From Malania oleifera (Eukaryota; Streptophyta; Magnoliopsida; Santalales; Ximeniaceae), in assembly GCF_029873635.1 (NCBI RefSeq), contig NC_080420.1, forward strand, positions 122,334,719 through 122,398,718: a stretch of 64,000 bases of DNA, in the 5' to 3' direction. A program made the position numbers and the translations under genes. Within the stretch, counting starts at the first letter, position 1, and the number at the start of each line of letters is the position of its first letter. Of the stretch, positions 21,362-32,979 are shown one piece after another. The notes beneath the pieces were generated by a model. The model did no database searches, was not told the DNA's origin, and saw nothing but the letters and a program-made list of their open reading frames with translations.

Positions 21362-22926
21362 TGCAGGGGTGAGGCCAAAAAGAATTTATAGTTTGATTCT
21401 GAACAACAGAGCTCCACTCCTTCATTTGATGGATTCAGAGGACTCATCAGAACAAGTGAAGGTTGAAGCACAAGCAGACCATGGAGTTTCATCACCTCAA
21501 CCAATGTCTGAGAAGCTTAAGGCTTCAAATTTTCCCATTTCATTTATTTCAATTGGCCCATGGAAGGTAATTTAACTCAACAGACGCCCAAATTAGACAA
21601 AGAAAGAATTTTTTTCTAAAGTTATTTTTTGTTTTTGCTTAATTTTCAATATTGGTTAAGTTAATTTCTTGATCTGCTAGCAGAAGAAATCGAAATACAC
21701 CTTGCCTGTGAAGTGTTGCTTTGCGAGGCGAGGATTCGTGTGGGAAATTTTGGAAGAGGGTGTGAAGTATAAGATGGAAATACAGTGGCCTGAAATTTCG
21801 GGCATTAGAGCTATTTTCAAAGATTGGAAAGCAGGAGTTCTGCATCTCAAGTTTTCATTCTAAATTCAGTTCTAGCTGAGTTCTGCCTTTGCTCTGCCTT
21901 AAGTTGATTCGAGTTTTTAGGTTGATGTTCATGTCATTAATCAAATTTTTGTGTTCTGTGCAGTTGAACAAGCCGCCAGCCTTCTCTCAAGGGATCGAAA
22001 GGGCACACAAAGTGGGAGCGATGCAACGACTTTACTCCTGAAGGTGCAGCTTCCACGTGCAGGTTAATTTTGAATCGAGCTAAATTTTAACTCAACTTCT
22101 TACCTATCTTCTAAGAGAATTTCGACTTGGTCGAAATTAGATTTATCCTAGTCACTACAAATATAAAGGAATATGAATTTAGCCTTGGGCAGAAATTGCC
22201 TATGATGGATTTTGCCTGGTGAAACTTACAGATCACTGCCTTCTTCTTCTTCTTCGTCTTCCTCTTCCTCTTCTTTGATTTAAATTTTCCTTTGCTGCAG
22301 CTCATGACTTCAATTAATTTCTTTAATTTTCCAGGAGGCATTATCTCGAATTCCCGTCAGGAACTCTTGAGAAACACTATAACAAGCTTTTACAAAGGGA
22401 CAATAGGCTTTTGAACTTGAGCAGAACACCTTTCCCAAGCCTTGGCCAACCTTATTTCAATTCAATCTCCAATGACTTCTCCATGTTAGTAGATCCTCTG
22501 CAGAGTGTATCTGCAGCAGCATCATAAATGAAGTTAGCCAGCTTCAGAATCAGTTTAAATCCCAGCCTGTGGTGCCTTGCTATGATCATCACCTTCAGAG
22601 TTTCCAACTCACCACCATCCCTTCCTGCAACATTCCTAACCATTCTACTTCTGCACATCAAGGTATACATATGAGTGCTTTCATTCTTTCAAAATCCAAA
22701 TAAAACAATATTAGTTGTATCAGTTTTGAGCTATGAGTTTTCCTTATTTTTGCATGTAGGTGATGTTATCGCCACAATTTGCGGAATTCAAAAAGCAGGA
22801 ACAGGAAATGGGGGTCATGAAGATATGAATGTCACAGTTATGCTGCCTGTGTATCCTTACAATCATCAGATTGAAGCCTTCCAACCCACCACCATCAATT
22901 CCTTCAACATTCCTTTCTGGCTGTAA
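21362..22926 (+). pseudogene. ASG1/At2g24100-like gene, lacking a first exon and frameshifted
   Basis: Exons can be chained by GT-AG sites: 21362-21566, 21684-21850, 21973-22062, 22335-about 22662 and 22760-22926. The protein reads SEKLKASNFPIS..IGPWK, then KYTLPVKCCFARRGFVWEIL, MEIQWPEISGIRA, HTKWERCNDFTPEG and CRRHYLEFPSGTLEKHY. This resembles a conserved plant nuclear-type family that includes At2g24100 (ASG1), recalled from memory and of uncertain biochemical role. No ATG opens the first exon (it begins after a GCAG acceptor), and the reading frame shifts between about 22480 and 22527 (TAA at 22525-22527), with homologous-looking coding continuing in another frame to 22662. The last two exons encode similar peptides (FQLTTIPSCNIP and FQPTTINSFNIP). 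It may be a decayed or partial copy; a sequencing error is also possible. Confidence 0.6.
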
Positions 22927-22929
22927 AGA

Positions 22930-23989
22930 TATTGTCATTCAAGTTTACAAAGTGTTATTAATGGAGCAGCTTCCTAGCTAAGGTTTTGTTGAGTAGTTTG
23001 AGTTTTTGGCATAAAGCAATACATGGGTGTACCAGCCATAGCCATAGAAGCTGCACAGCTGAAGTAAATGGTATTGCTTTATCATAAATATTATGCTTAT
23101 CGTTTCTGTTTCTTTTCTTACAGTTTCCAGGGAAAAATTTTAAAGATCTCATGAAATAGTTATTCACACAAACTAGTTCCAACCATTTTATTCCAATAAA
23201 TAATCTAGAACTGAAATGAACTCATCTAAATGACAACACTTGAGCTGCTGATCAACAATTAATCTAAAATTGAAATGAACTAACCTCAATGCCTTTTTTC
23301 TTTTTTTTTTTGTAGCGAAACAACTAGTAATCAAGATCAAATAAATATTCCAATTTAATAAGCAAGAGCTTATCATATAAAAACATCTAATGAGAGCATC
23401 TAAAGATTCCAAAGAGGAAAAAATCAACAAATAAAATCACACCATTGAAATGGCGCAGAAAGCCACAGAAGCTGCACAGCTTAAGTTTATGGTATTGCTT
23501 TATCAGAGATCTTATACTTATAACTCCTGTTTCTTTTCTTTAATTCATTAATTCCCAAGGAAATTTTTTTAAGATCTCATGAAGTAGTTATTCACACAAA
23601 CTAGTCCCAACTATTTTATTCCATTAAAAAAATCTAGAATTGAAATTAACTCACCTCAATGACGACAATTGAGATGCTGCCCATCAACTAATTTGATAGT
23701 ATCTGTTTCTTTTCTTTAATCCCCAAGGAAAAAATTTTAAGATCTCATGAAATGGTTATTCACACAAACTAGTTCCAACCATTTTATCCAACAAATAATC
23801 TAGAACCGAAATGAACTCATCTAAATGACAATACTTGAACTGCTGCTCAACAATTAATTTGATGGTTTCTGTTTCTGTTTCTTGTCTTTAATTTCCAAGG
23901 AAAATTTTTTTAAGATCTCATGAAATAGTTACACACAAACTAGTTCCAACCATTTTACTCTATTAGATAATCTAGAATTGAAATGAACT
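22930..23989. repeat. Imperfect tandem repeat downstream of the ASG1-like gene
   Basis: Four copies of a block with GATCTCATGAA[A/G]T, TTATTCACACAAACTAGT, CCAAC[C/T]ATTTTA and TCTAGAA.TGAAAT.AACT, at about 23144, 23571, 23739 and 23912; the last three have a period of 168-173 bp. A second module, AGAAGCTGCACAGCT, occurs at about 23047 and 23469. Copia-1 inserted into the last copy, whose remainder resumes at 34672. Confidence 0.8.
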
Positions 23990-24443
23990 TGTTGGGGTTA
24001 GATCTATGAGCAACAATCACACACGAAGAGAAATCAAACACATCCACACTGGAACACTGGATTTACGTGGTTCAGTCGAATCAACCTACGTCCATGGAAC
24101 ACACACCACTGCACTATACTGGGAGGAAAAAAATACAAGAGGAGCCACACTGCTCAACTCTCTCTGTCTCTCTCTCTCTCTCTCTCACCACAACTCTTTC
24201 CTCTTTGCTCTCTGCACACAACACAACTCTCTTCACGCAGCTTACACAACTCACAGATAACTACAACTATATCATACACAACACCACCCTCATATATATA
24301 TACACAGGGAAGGGAAAAAATCAAAGAAGGTGGCTGCAGATTTTAGCATTGTCAGCGGAAGTTGGTGGCCGCCGGTCATCAATGTCAAAGGTACCGGCTG
24401 GGCTGGTGCGGCTGTCGGCGACTCCACACCTCTAATTTCGACA
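23990..24443 (-). repeat. Copia-1 3' LTR
   Basis: 454 bp, TGTTGGGGTTAG to ..TTTCGACA, differing from the 5' LTR at a few percent of positions by eye. It contains a (CT)n run, a TATATATATA stretch and the motif ACGTGGTTC..CCTACGTCC. The adjoining ATCTCCCACTTGG is the complement of the polypurine tract. Confidence 0.92.
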
Positions 24444-24519
24444 ATCTCCCACTTGGAGACAGAGACACAATCTCAACCAGTGCATAGGCAAATGATGTGC
24501 TCATGTTTGTCTTCAAGCA

Positions 24520-26360
24520 TGAAAACCAACTGAAGTTTAGCACAACTTCAGCTTCTCTGTAGTCACCACCTTCGTCAACATGTCAGTTGGATTTATGCTA
24601 TCTTGAATCTTTTCAAGTGTCAGTACTCCATCCTCTAATAGAGATCTGATGAAGTGATAACGCAATCCGATATGTTTGGTTCTGGAATGAAATATAGAGT
24701 TCTTTGTCAGATGTATCGCACTCTGACTGTTGCTGTACAAAACATTCCTCTCCTACTTTAACCCAAGCTCTGTCAACAAACCCTGAAGTCAAATCATCTC
24801 TTTGCTGGCTTCTGTCACTGCTACGTACTCAACTTCTGTAGCGGATAGGGCAATAATCTTTTGTATCTACGACATCCAACTAACAGTTGTTGTGCCAATA
24901 GTGAACACGTATCCGGTGGTGCTCCTGCGGTGATCAATTTCACTAGAAAAATCGGCATCTACATACCCTTTGACTTTCAAGTCTCCTTTGCCGAAACATA
25001 AGCACTTATCAATAGTGCCTTTGAGGTAATTGAAGATCCACTTCACTGCTTCCCAATGAGTCTTCCCTGGATTAGACATGAATCTACTGACTGCTCCCAC
25101 TACTTGGCCAATTTTCGATCTGGTACAAACCATGGCGTACATGAGACTTCCAATCACTGAGGTGTAAGGTACCTTAGCCATGAAGTCCTTCTCTTCATCT
25201 GTCTGGGGAACCTCCTTGGAGAGGTGAAAGTGTCTTGCCAAAGGTGTATTTACTGCTTTGGCGTTGCTCATGTTAAACCCCTGTAGAACACGACTAATGT
25301 ACACCGACTGAGATAACTGCAATGTTCCCTGTCGCTTATCTCTGGAGATCCGCATCCCAAGTATTTGCTTCGCTGAGCCTAAGTCCTTCATGTCAAATTT
25401 CATTGACAATTGCTGCTTCAATTTCCTAATTTCTTCTATATTTGGTCCTACGATCAACATGTCATTTACATATAACAACAGAATAATATAGCTATACTGA
25501 TACCTCTTGAAGTAGCAACAGTGGTCGGCGTTACACTTTAGAAAATCATTCCCGTGCATAAAGCCGTCAAATTTTTGGTACCATTGTCTAGGAGCTTGTT
25601 TGAGACCGTACAAGCTCTTCTTCAACCTGCACACCAGATTCTCTTTACCTTTCTCTGAGAATCCTTCTGGTTGATGCATGTAGATTTCCTCATCAAGATC
25701 ACCGTGAAAAAACGTTGTCTTCACATCAAACTGCTCAAGATGTAAACCCTCTAAGGTAACAATACTCAGAACAGATCTGATGGTTGTCAACTTCACAACT
25801 GGTGCAAAAATATCGGTGTAGTTAATTCCTTCCTTCTGCTCGAAGCCTTTAACTACCAATCGAGTCTTGTATCTCCTGGAGTCGTCATGCTCCTCTTTGA
25901 TTCTATACACCCACTTGTTGTGAAAGGCCTTTTTGCCTTTGGGCAACTCAGCTAGTTCTCACGTTCTGTTGGAGGTGAGGGACTTCATCTCGTCCTTCAT
26001 CGCAAGCTCCCACTTGCTCGCATCTCTTGCTTGACATGCTTCATCATAGCATTCGGGCTCTCCTCCATCTGTAAGAAGTAAATAATCTATATACCTTCTA
26101 CTTGGTACATGGGGTCGAGTAGATCTCCTAAGCTCCGGAGCTGGAGTAGGAGGCGGTGGTGCGACGACCTGCTCCACTGGTTCCTCCGCCTAAGGATTCT
26201 CAGCATTCTGCTGTTGTGTCCCGACACATTCTAGGACATCATCCATATTTACATAGGTTGATTCTCTCTGAACTGGTTCATTGGATTCTGTTGTGTGCTT
26301 ATCTTTGTACATCACCTTTTCATCAAAAATCACATCTTTGCTTCTGGTCACCTTTTTGTT
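24520..26360 (-). pseudogene. Copia-1 reverse transcriptase and RNase H
   Basis: The main open frame 24867-25946 covers RT from KKAFHNKWVYRIKEEHD through RYKTRLVVKGFEQKEGINY, DIFAPVVKLTTIR and [17 protein letters not shown] to the RNase H start (VKGYVDADFSSEIDHRRS). The active site reads YVNDMLIVG where YVDDMLI is normal: the first catalytic Asp is Asn, which should kill polymerase activity. RNase H continues at 24537-24740 (QSAIHLTKNSIFHSRTKHI) after stops. The linker before RT lies at 25959-26177 (RRSTRPHVPSRRY). Confidence 0.9.
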
Positions 26361-26369
26361 TTCATCATC

Positions 26370-27302
26370 TCAAATGCGGTATCCAAATTCATCTCCACCA
26401 TAACCGATGAAAGTGCATTTCCGAGATTTCGAATCTAGCTTATCCCTAACATGATCATTGATATGTACATATGCAACACAACCAAAAACTTTCAAATGTG
26501 AAAGTCTTACCTCTTTGTTATTCCAAACTTCTTCTGGTAGACTATAGTCCAATGGTACTGAAGGACTTCTATTATTCAAATAAGTTGTTTTGTTGACTGC
26601 TTCTGCCCAGAACATCTTTGACAAACCTGATTGCATACGCATGCTTTTGGCTTTTTTTTATCAACGTTCTCTTCATCCACTCGGCTACGCCGTTGTGTTG
26701 AGGCGTACCTGGCACAGTCCTTTCCATTCTGATACCATGCTCATAGCAGAATTTCTTGAACTCGATGTCAACATACTCTCCACCATTATCTATTCTCAGC
26801 CTTTTGATTTTCAAGCCAGTTTCGTTTTCTACCATCGCTTTCCAAATTTTGAAAGCATCAAAAACATTAGATTTATACTTCAGGAAATAAACCCATACCT
26901 TCCGTGAATGATCATCGATAAATGTGACGAAGTAATGCTTTCCTCCTGTAGACGAAATGGTTGTTGGTCCCCATACATCTGAATGGATTAGCTCAAGCCT
27001 CTCCTTCTTCGGGGTACTGATGTTTGTCTGGAAGCTGACTCTCTTCTGTTTCCCAAATATGCAATCCTCACATGTGTCAATCTTCACCGACGGTAAATCA
27101 CTCAACTTACCCTTTGAGTGCATCACCCTGAGTCCCTTTTCACTCAGGCGTCCAAGTCGTTGATGCCATAGGTTGCTATCATCATTTCCTATAGCAACTG
27201 TAATAAACATACATGTATCAGGAGTAACATAAAGAGTACCACTTTTCTTACCTCGAGCAATTGTCAATGCACCCTTTGAAATCTTCCATCATCACCAATG
27301 AA
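26370..27302 (-). pseudogene. Copia-1 integrase
   Basis: Two overlapping frames (26572-27302 and 26370-26642) hold the zinc region (NLWHQRLGRL..CEDCIFGKQKR), HSDVWGPT, FVTFIDDHSRKVWVYFLK, DNGGEYV and TPQHNGVAEWMKRTL. The second zinc-ligand His of the usual LGHLS reads Arg here (LGRLS). A frameshift near 26600-26650 separates the core from the C-terminal part. The upstream protease is now 5 kb away because copia-2 landed at 27303-27307. Confidence 0.88.
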
Positions 27303-27307
27303 AGATG

Positions 27308-29473
27308 TGTTAGCTTTACCGTGATCCCAAGAGGGGGGGTGAATTGGTATTTTTAAATTTTATCTTCTAGGTATTTCTCCTAGCAGCAGTATGTTCACAA
27401 GCCTAGGGTCAATCTAGTGCAAATAATGTAAATATACCAGAAATTAAATAAAGCAGTTTAAACAATCATATAAGCGTCAGAAAGCAGTAAAGGAAAGATG
27501 ACACGCAGATATGTTATCGAGGTTCGGCCAACTGCCTACGTCCCCACCTTGGCTAACCAGCACAAGAATTATCACAATACCTTGCTCACTTAAACGGGTG
27601 GAGCGGCACCTATACAAACCAGGTCAAATTACCACAGGACTGACCTCAACCTTTACACCAATCCTTACCGGGCTGGATTACCTCCCCCTCAGGCCACGCT
27701 TGGAATCTCTCAGATATACAATCACAAGGTACAATGCAGGAGTGCTTTCACGTAAAGTAGATTTGTACCACAAATGCGCACAAACACAAACACCACAAGT
27801 GATTTAAAATGTAAGCTCTGTGTGGTCTGAATATGTCAACTCTCAACTATGTTTTCTATCAGTGTAGTACGTACGTGAGAGTGTCAATAATAATCTGTGT
27901 ACTTTAAAATATTCAATCAAGCGTATTCACACAGAGTATCAAACAAGCCTCAACATAATCAATCAATAGAATGAATCAATCATACGAATATGTATATGCT
28001 TGAATGGAAAAATAGATAATCTTTGTTTTCGGTAAATGCTATATTACTTGTATAAATAATACCACAAAGATTAGTGTAACAAGCACAAATACCTTTTCAC
28101 AAATTGTTCAATAAGTTCCACAAGATATTTGAGTAAGCTTGAAATATGTTTTTGCAAATCAAAACAAATACACACTTCCAAAGATGTTGCAATGATAATG
28201 CAACACTCAGAAGTTTACCACAAATTTTCTTAGAATAGGCTTATTAGCAAAGCCTCCTAAGAAAACTTAGGTTATGCTCTCGAGAGAAAAATCGATTTAA
28301 ACACTCTTAAACAATGAGAGCAAACCCTGTTTGAATATACACTCAAAGCACTTACAAATGATTTGAAGAAATGAGTTAAAGTGCTTTTGGGAAAGATTTG
28401 AGCAAGTAGGAATCACAAGGAGGTATTTTTGCTTGAGAGAGATTTTCCTAATCCTTTTTGCTAATCAGTGCTTAAATCACCAAATGAAGGAGTATATATA
28501 TAGACATACTAAACATTTTGACCGTTGGGGACTTATTAGGGATTTTCAGAAAAGATTAATGACACTTAAGAAACTTTAACCCTATTTAAAAAATTTAACC
28601 TCGGTAAAAAAATAGGGGCAACCCGAGAGGTCCGGTCGACCAAAAGTGATTCGGTCGACCAGGACTCAAGTAGCTCGGTCGACCGGGAGCATTTTGAACT
28701 GAGTGGTCGGTCGACCGGACAAGGGCGATTTTCAAAAATACCGCGGTTCGGTCGACCAAGGCCTTTTTGAACTGCGTGGCTCGGTCGACCGTACAGTTGG
28801 AAATCCTCCAAAACCCTTCGGTCGACCAGGTCGTTGCAGTACAATTTTGGTCGGTCGACCGGGGGGTCAAAATGTTGACTCCTAGGGTGTTCGGTCGACC
28901 GAGGTTAAATGACCTGTAAGGGGTCGGTCGATCGGGACCGGGACCGGGTCAAATAGTTTACCCGGACCGGTTTCGGTCGACCGGGCCAATTTGAACTGAA
29001 TTGGCCGGTCGACTGAAAGTGCACCAAGTGTGCATTTCGGTCCCGAATTGACCTAAAAAGGTTTATTCCAAGTGCCTAATAAACATATGTGCATATGTGT
29101 GTGTCCTAATGTCACTTGGGGTCCAGTTTTGGAAACACCGAAAAAGTTCGGTGTCGGTCGACCGAAGGTGTACCCTAAGGTCTCTCTACAGTACTCTTTC
29201 ATTCAGGGTTTGGTTCGAGCTTACAAAATAAATCATGCATGCGATGTGTGTGCTTATTACAAACCAAAACCCTAATTACTATTACAGACATCCTAGTTAC
29301 TATTACAGACAAAATTCACTTAGAGATATTACAATTTGGAATATGAAATTGTCTTCAAGCTTTCACGTGTCCTTGAATATATGCTAGTATAAACCTGCAC
29401 ATGAACTAGATATTTATTAAATACAATTGTATTTGTCATTATCAAAACCAGGGTGCGACCTATAAGGTCAACA
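27308..29473 (-). repeat. Copia-2 3' LTR with GGTCGACC array
   Basis: TG..CA ended in both orientations. It carries TGATCCCAAGAGG near 27320, TCGAGGTTCGGCCAACTGCC next to CCTACGTCC at about 27517-27543, and a TATA-like run at 28493-28504. On the element side of that TATA lies the palindromic array 28634-29163. No other internal structure was recognised. Confidence 0.88.
28634..29163. promoter_or_regulatory. Array of 11 exact GGTCGACC palindromes in the copia-2 LTR
   Basis: Exact copies start at 28634, 28653, 28677, 28709, 28750, 28783, 28820, 28853, 28893, 28975 and 29156, with near-copies at about 28925 and 29007. Most are extended to CGGTCGACCG or CGGTCGACCA. They lie upstream (element strand) of the TATA-like run at 28493-28504, where enhancer sites would be expected. 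Function is inferred only. Confidence 0.8.
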
Positions 29474-30032
29474 TTCTCCCCCTTTTTGATGATGACAAAC
29501 TCGATTGGCAAAACTATAGGGTTAAGCCTTGAGAAGGCTCCCCCTCACAAAATGCATCCAATTCTTTCCATCTCCCCCTTTTGGCAACAGCAAAAAGGGT
29601 CATCGGAATTAAAGGTTTAGGCTTGGATTAGGTACATTTACACAAGAATAATGTTGGAAAGGGATTTTGAAAAATTTCGACAGAGTGCCGTTTGTAAATA
29701 GGACTTTCCAAAAGTAAACCTGTGGAAGTGTAACCTATTTGAGTTTATATTTCCTAACAGTTTATCCACAACTACTCAAACAGTTCAGTATGGGCCAACA
29801 CAACAAATAAACTTTCAAAATGGCCATGAATTGGACAAATGATGCAATCATAGGCAATAGTTAATATGAACATGCAATAAGTGAACGTATGACATAAGCA
29901 CTCAATCAACAACCAACTTTCACAATATCTCAAGCAAAAAGATAAGTCAACAATGGAACTAGTTGCTTAGATTTGGAAAATTTTTATAAAGGAGCTCCCC
30001 CTAAATTTATGCAAGTTATTAAACATTTTAGT
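29474..30032 (-). other. Copia-2 polypurine tract region and 3' untranslated part
   Basis: TTCTCCCCCTTTTTGATGAT follows the LTR directly; its complement is an A5G5-type polypurine tract. Further CTCCCCCT runs at about 29542 and 29572 are similar, as is common in SIRE-like elements. The rest is non-coding up to the end of RNase H. Confidence 0.75.
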
Positions 30033-31004
30033 TTATGTAGCTTCTCTACAATGCATTAAGCCTAACTCATGTTTAATTTGTATGAATCTATCCTCAGGTA
30101 GTGGCTTAGTGAATATATCGGCCCACTGTTCATTTGTGCATACAAACTCAAGAGAAACATCTCCTTTTTGCACATGATCACGAAGAAAATGATGTCTAAT
30201 CTCAATGTGTTTGGTTCGTGAATGTGAGATAGGATTTTTAGAGATGTTGATAGCACTACTATTATCACATTTAATCGGTATTGTTTCATAGTGCAATCCA
30301 AAATCCACAAGTTGTTGTTTCATATAAAGAGTTTGGGCACAACAACTTCCAGCTGCAATATATTCAGCTTCGGCGGTGGATAAGACAACTGAGTTCTGTT
30401 TCTTGGAGAACCAAGAAACAAGAGATTGTCCTAAGTAATGACAAGTGCCGCTAGTGCTTTTTCTATCAACCTTACTACCGGCAAAGTCAGCATCAGTGTA
30501 GCTAACAATCTCAAAAGTAGTATGCTTAGGGTACCAGAGTCCTAACTCTATAGTTTCAACTAGATACCTAAGGATTCGTTTAACAGCTTTCAAAAGGGAT
30601 TCCTTAGGGTCAGCCTGAAATCTAGCACACATGCACACACTAAACATAATATCAGGCCTACTAGCAGTGAGATATAGGAGACTTCCAATCATGCCACGAT
30701 ATAATTTTACATCAACAGGGATCCCTTGCTCATCTTTATCAAGCTTTATGGAAGAGTTCATAGGTGTGCCAAGAATTTTACAATCTTCCATATTAAATTT
30801 CTTTAGCAAGTCCCTAATGTATTTAGATTGGCATATGAAAGTTCCATGATTAGCTTGCTTAATTTGTAGACCTAAGAAGAAACTAAGTTCACCCATCATG
30901 CTCATTTCAAACTCACTTTGCATGCATTTGGCAAACTCATTACACAACTCATCATTGGTTGCTCCAAAAATGATATCGTCCACATAGATTTGAACAAGGA
31001 GCAT
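30033..31004 (-). pseudogene. Copia-2 reverse transcriptase C-terminus and RNase H
   Basis: An open frame of 323 codons with the RT active site VQIYVDDIIFGATN (both Asp intact), LSFFLGLQI, IRDLLKKFNMEDCK, then YTDADFAGSKVDRKSTSG, AEAEYIAAGSCCAQ and NPISHSRTKHIEIRHHFLRD of RNase H. A frame break at 31005-31090 separates it from the rest of pol. Confidence 0.9.
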
Positions 31005-31089
31005 ATCATCATTTTTGGACTTGATGAAGAGTGTAGTGTCAATTTTGCCACGGGTAAACTCATTTTCTAATAGGAAACCACTAAGCCTT

Positions 31090-32276
31090 TCATGCTCTAG
31101 GAGCTTGTTTCAATCCATACAGGGCTTTAGACAACCGGTAAACATGATCGGGATATTTATGATTCTCAAAACCGGGTGGTTGTTCTACATATACCTCTTC
31201 ATTGATGTAGCCATTTAGAAATGCGCTTTTAACATCCATTTGAAACAATTTAAAATTTTTAAAAGCGGCAAAGGCAAGTAACATACGAATGGCTTCTAAT
31301 CTAGCAACAGGAGCATATGTTTCATCAAAATCAATCCCTTCCTGTTGGTTGTACCCTTGGGCAACTAGTCTGGCTTTATTCCTAGTTACTACCCCATTTT
31401 CATCTTTCTTATTTCTATATACCCATTTTGTTCCAATGATGGTGTGCTCATTAGGCCTAGGAACTAAGGTCCACACTTTGCTTCTTTCAAATTGATTAAG
31501 TTCTTCTTGCATGGACATTACCCAAGATTCATCTTCTATGGCTTCTTTAATATTTTTAGGTTCTTCTTGGGATAAGAAAGCGGAGTGGTTTACTATATTT
31601 CTCAATGATGATCTGGTGGCTACTCCGCGGGATGGTTCGCCTATGATTTGATCTATAGGATGACTTCTAATGTATTTCCAATCTTTAGGCAACTCTTGAT
31701 TTCCATTCTCATTATCCTCAAGTGATTTTTCGTTTGCTTCTTGATTTTCACTTGCATTATTTTCAATGGACATTTTCTCTAAACATTTTCTAATATCAAT
31801 ATCATCTTCATCATCTTTGTTAGAAAATGGATTAGACTCATCAAACACAACATGAATGGATTCAATTACGGCTAAAGTTCTTTTATTGAAAACTCTATAT
31901 GCTTTACTATTAAGTGCATAGCCTAGGAAGATGCCTTCATCAGATTTAGAGTCAAATTTTCCTAGATGCTCATTATCTCTAAGCACAAAGCATTTACAAC
32001 CAAATACATGAAAATAGGAAATATTAGGCTTATGGTTGTTCCACAATTCATAAGGAGTTTTATTAATTGATGGTCTAATCAACACCCTATTCATAACATA
32101 GCATGCGGTATTAATGGCCTCGGCCCAAAAATATTTAGGTAAGTTTTGCTCATTCAACATAGTTCTTCCCATTTCTTGTAGTGACCTATTCTTTCTTTCA
32201 ACTACACCATTTTGTTGAGGTGTCCTAGGTGCAGAAAAATTATGAGATATACCTTCTAAGTCACAATATTTTTCTA
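31090..32276 (-). pseudogene. Copia-2 integrase C-half and RT N-terminus
   Basis: It begins inside integrase ([20 protein letters not shown]) at the deletion joint and runs through [33 protein letters not shown] and a Glu/Asn-rich linker into RT ([53 protein letters not shown]). The open frame extends to 32403 through the LTR stub only by chance, so the apparent N-terminus ([12 protein letters not shown]..) is translated LTR. Confidence 0.88.
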
Positions 32277-32368
32277 TGCTAGTATAAACCTGCACATGAA
32301 CTAGATATTTATTAAATACAATTGTATTTGTCATTATCAAAACCAGGGTGCGACCTATAAGGTCAACA
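32277..32368 (-). repeat. Copia-2 5' LTR stub, 92 bp
   Basis: Identical by eye to 29382-29473 (GCTAGTATAAACCTGCACAT ... GGTCAACA). The stub shows the deletion joint between LTR and integrase at about 32276. Confidence 0.93.
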
Positions 32369-32780
32369 AGATGTGTTATAACCTTCATCTGCCAATTGAC
32401 CAACTGAGATCAAATTCTACCTCAGGTCTAGAATATACCTGACATCTCTCAGTTTCCATACTGACCCATTCATTTTGAACTTCATTGTCCCCTTACCGGC
32501 AATGTCGCAAGGTTGATCATTGCCCAGATATACTTTACCGAAATTACCTGATGTATACTCCTCCAGGCAATCTCTACTGCAAGTGGCATGGAATAAAGCT
32601 CCAGAGTCTAACACCCAAGACTCATTTTTGCTCTCCAAAGAGCAGATCAACAAATCATCATTTTCGGAAGCAATATTTTCTTCTGTATTTGCCTTCGTCT
32701 CGTATTCTTTCTTCTGACTTCTGCACTGGTTCTTGTAATAACCAATTTTTCCACAATTCCAGCACTCAATAACTTTTGTG
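32369..32780 (-). pseudogene. Copia-1 zinc knuckle and protease
   Basis: The frame 32417-32653 contains the aspartic protease motif WVLDSGALFHATCSRD. Upstream at about 32720-32770 the nucleocapsid knuckle reads CWNCGKIGYYKNQC, with the zinc-binding His replaced by Tyr. Downstream the frame leads to ..EGYNTS, where copia-2 interrupts. Gag-pol of Tnt1-like elements is one frame, so these pieces belong with the gag at 32980-33495. Confidence 0.85.
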
Positions 32781-32979
32781 CTCTAGGAACCTGTGTCATG
32801 AGTACCTATGGGATTTTTAGATTTAGATCGCCTGGGCCTAGATCTGCCGCGGTTGTTTGATCATCCATGCATGTTTCCTCTGCCTCGACTCTCCATGTTC
32901 AAGGCTGAACTCGAAGTGGAGCCATGGTTCAACTGCATTTTGATTTCCTCTGTCAAAATCATGCTAACGACCTCATTGT

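Larger units (their letters stand above)
27308..32368 (-). mobile_element. Nested SIRE-like copia element copia-2, TSD AGATG, 5'-deleted
   Basis: Bounded by AGATG at 27303-27307 and 32369-32373 inside the copia-1 coding region. The full 3' LTR (27308-29473, 2166 bp) begins on the element strand TGTTGACCTTATAGGTCGCA. At the other end only the first 92 bp of the 5' LTR remain (32277-32368), joined straight to the middle of integrase, so gag, protease and the integrase N-terminus are gone. The long LTR, multiple polypurine-like runs and the RT motif YVDDIIFGATN suit the Maximus/SIRE lineage. Confidence 0.9.

Noticed and set aside
31090..32403. A 437-codon protein with a new N-terminal domain
   Set aside because: The N-terminal part is translated LTR sequence at a deletion joint; the rest is ordinary copia integrase and RT.
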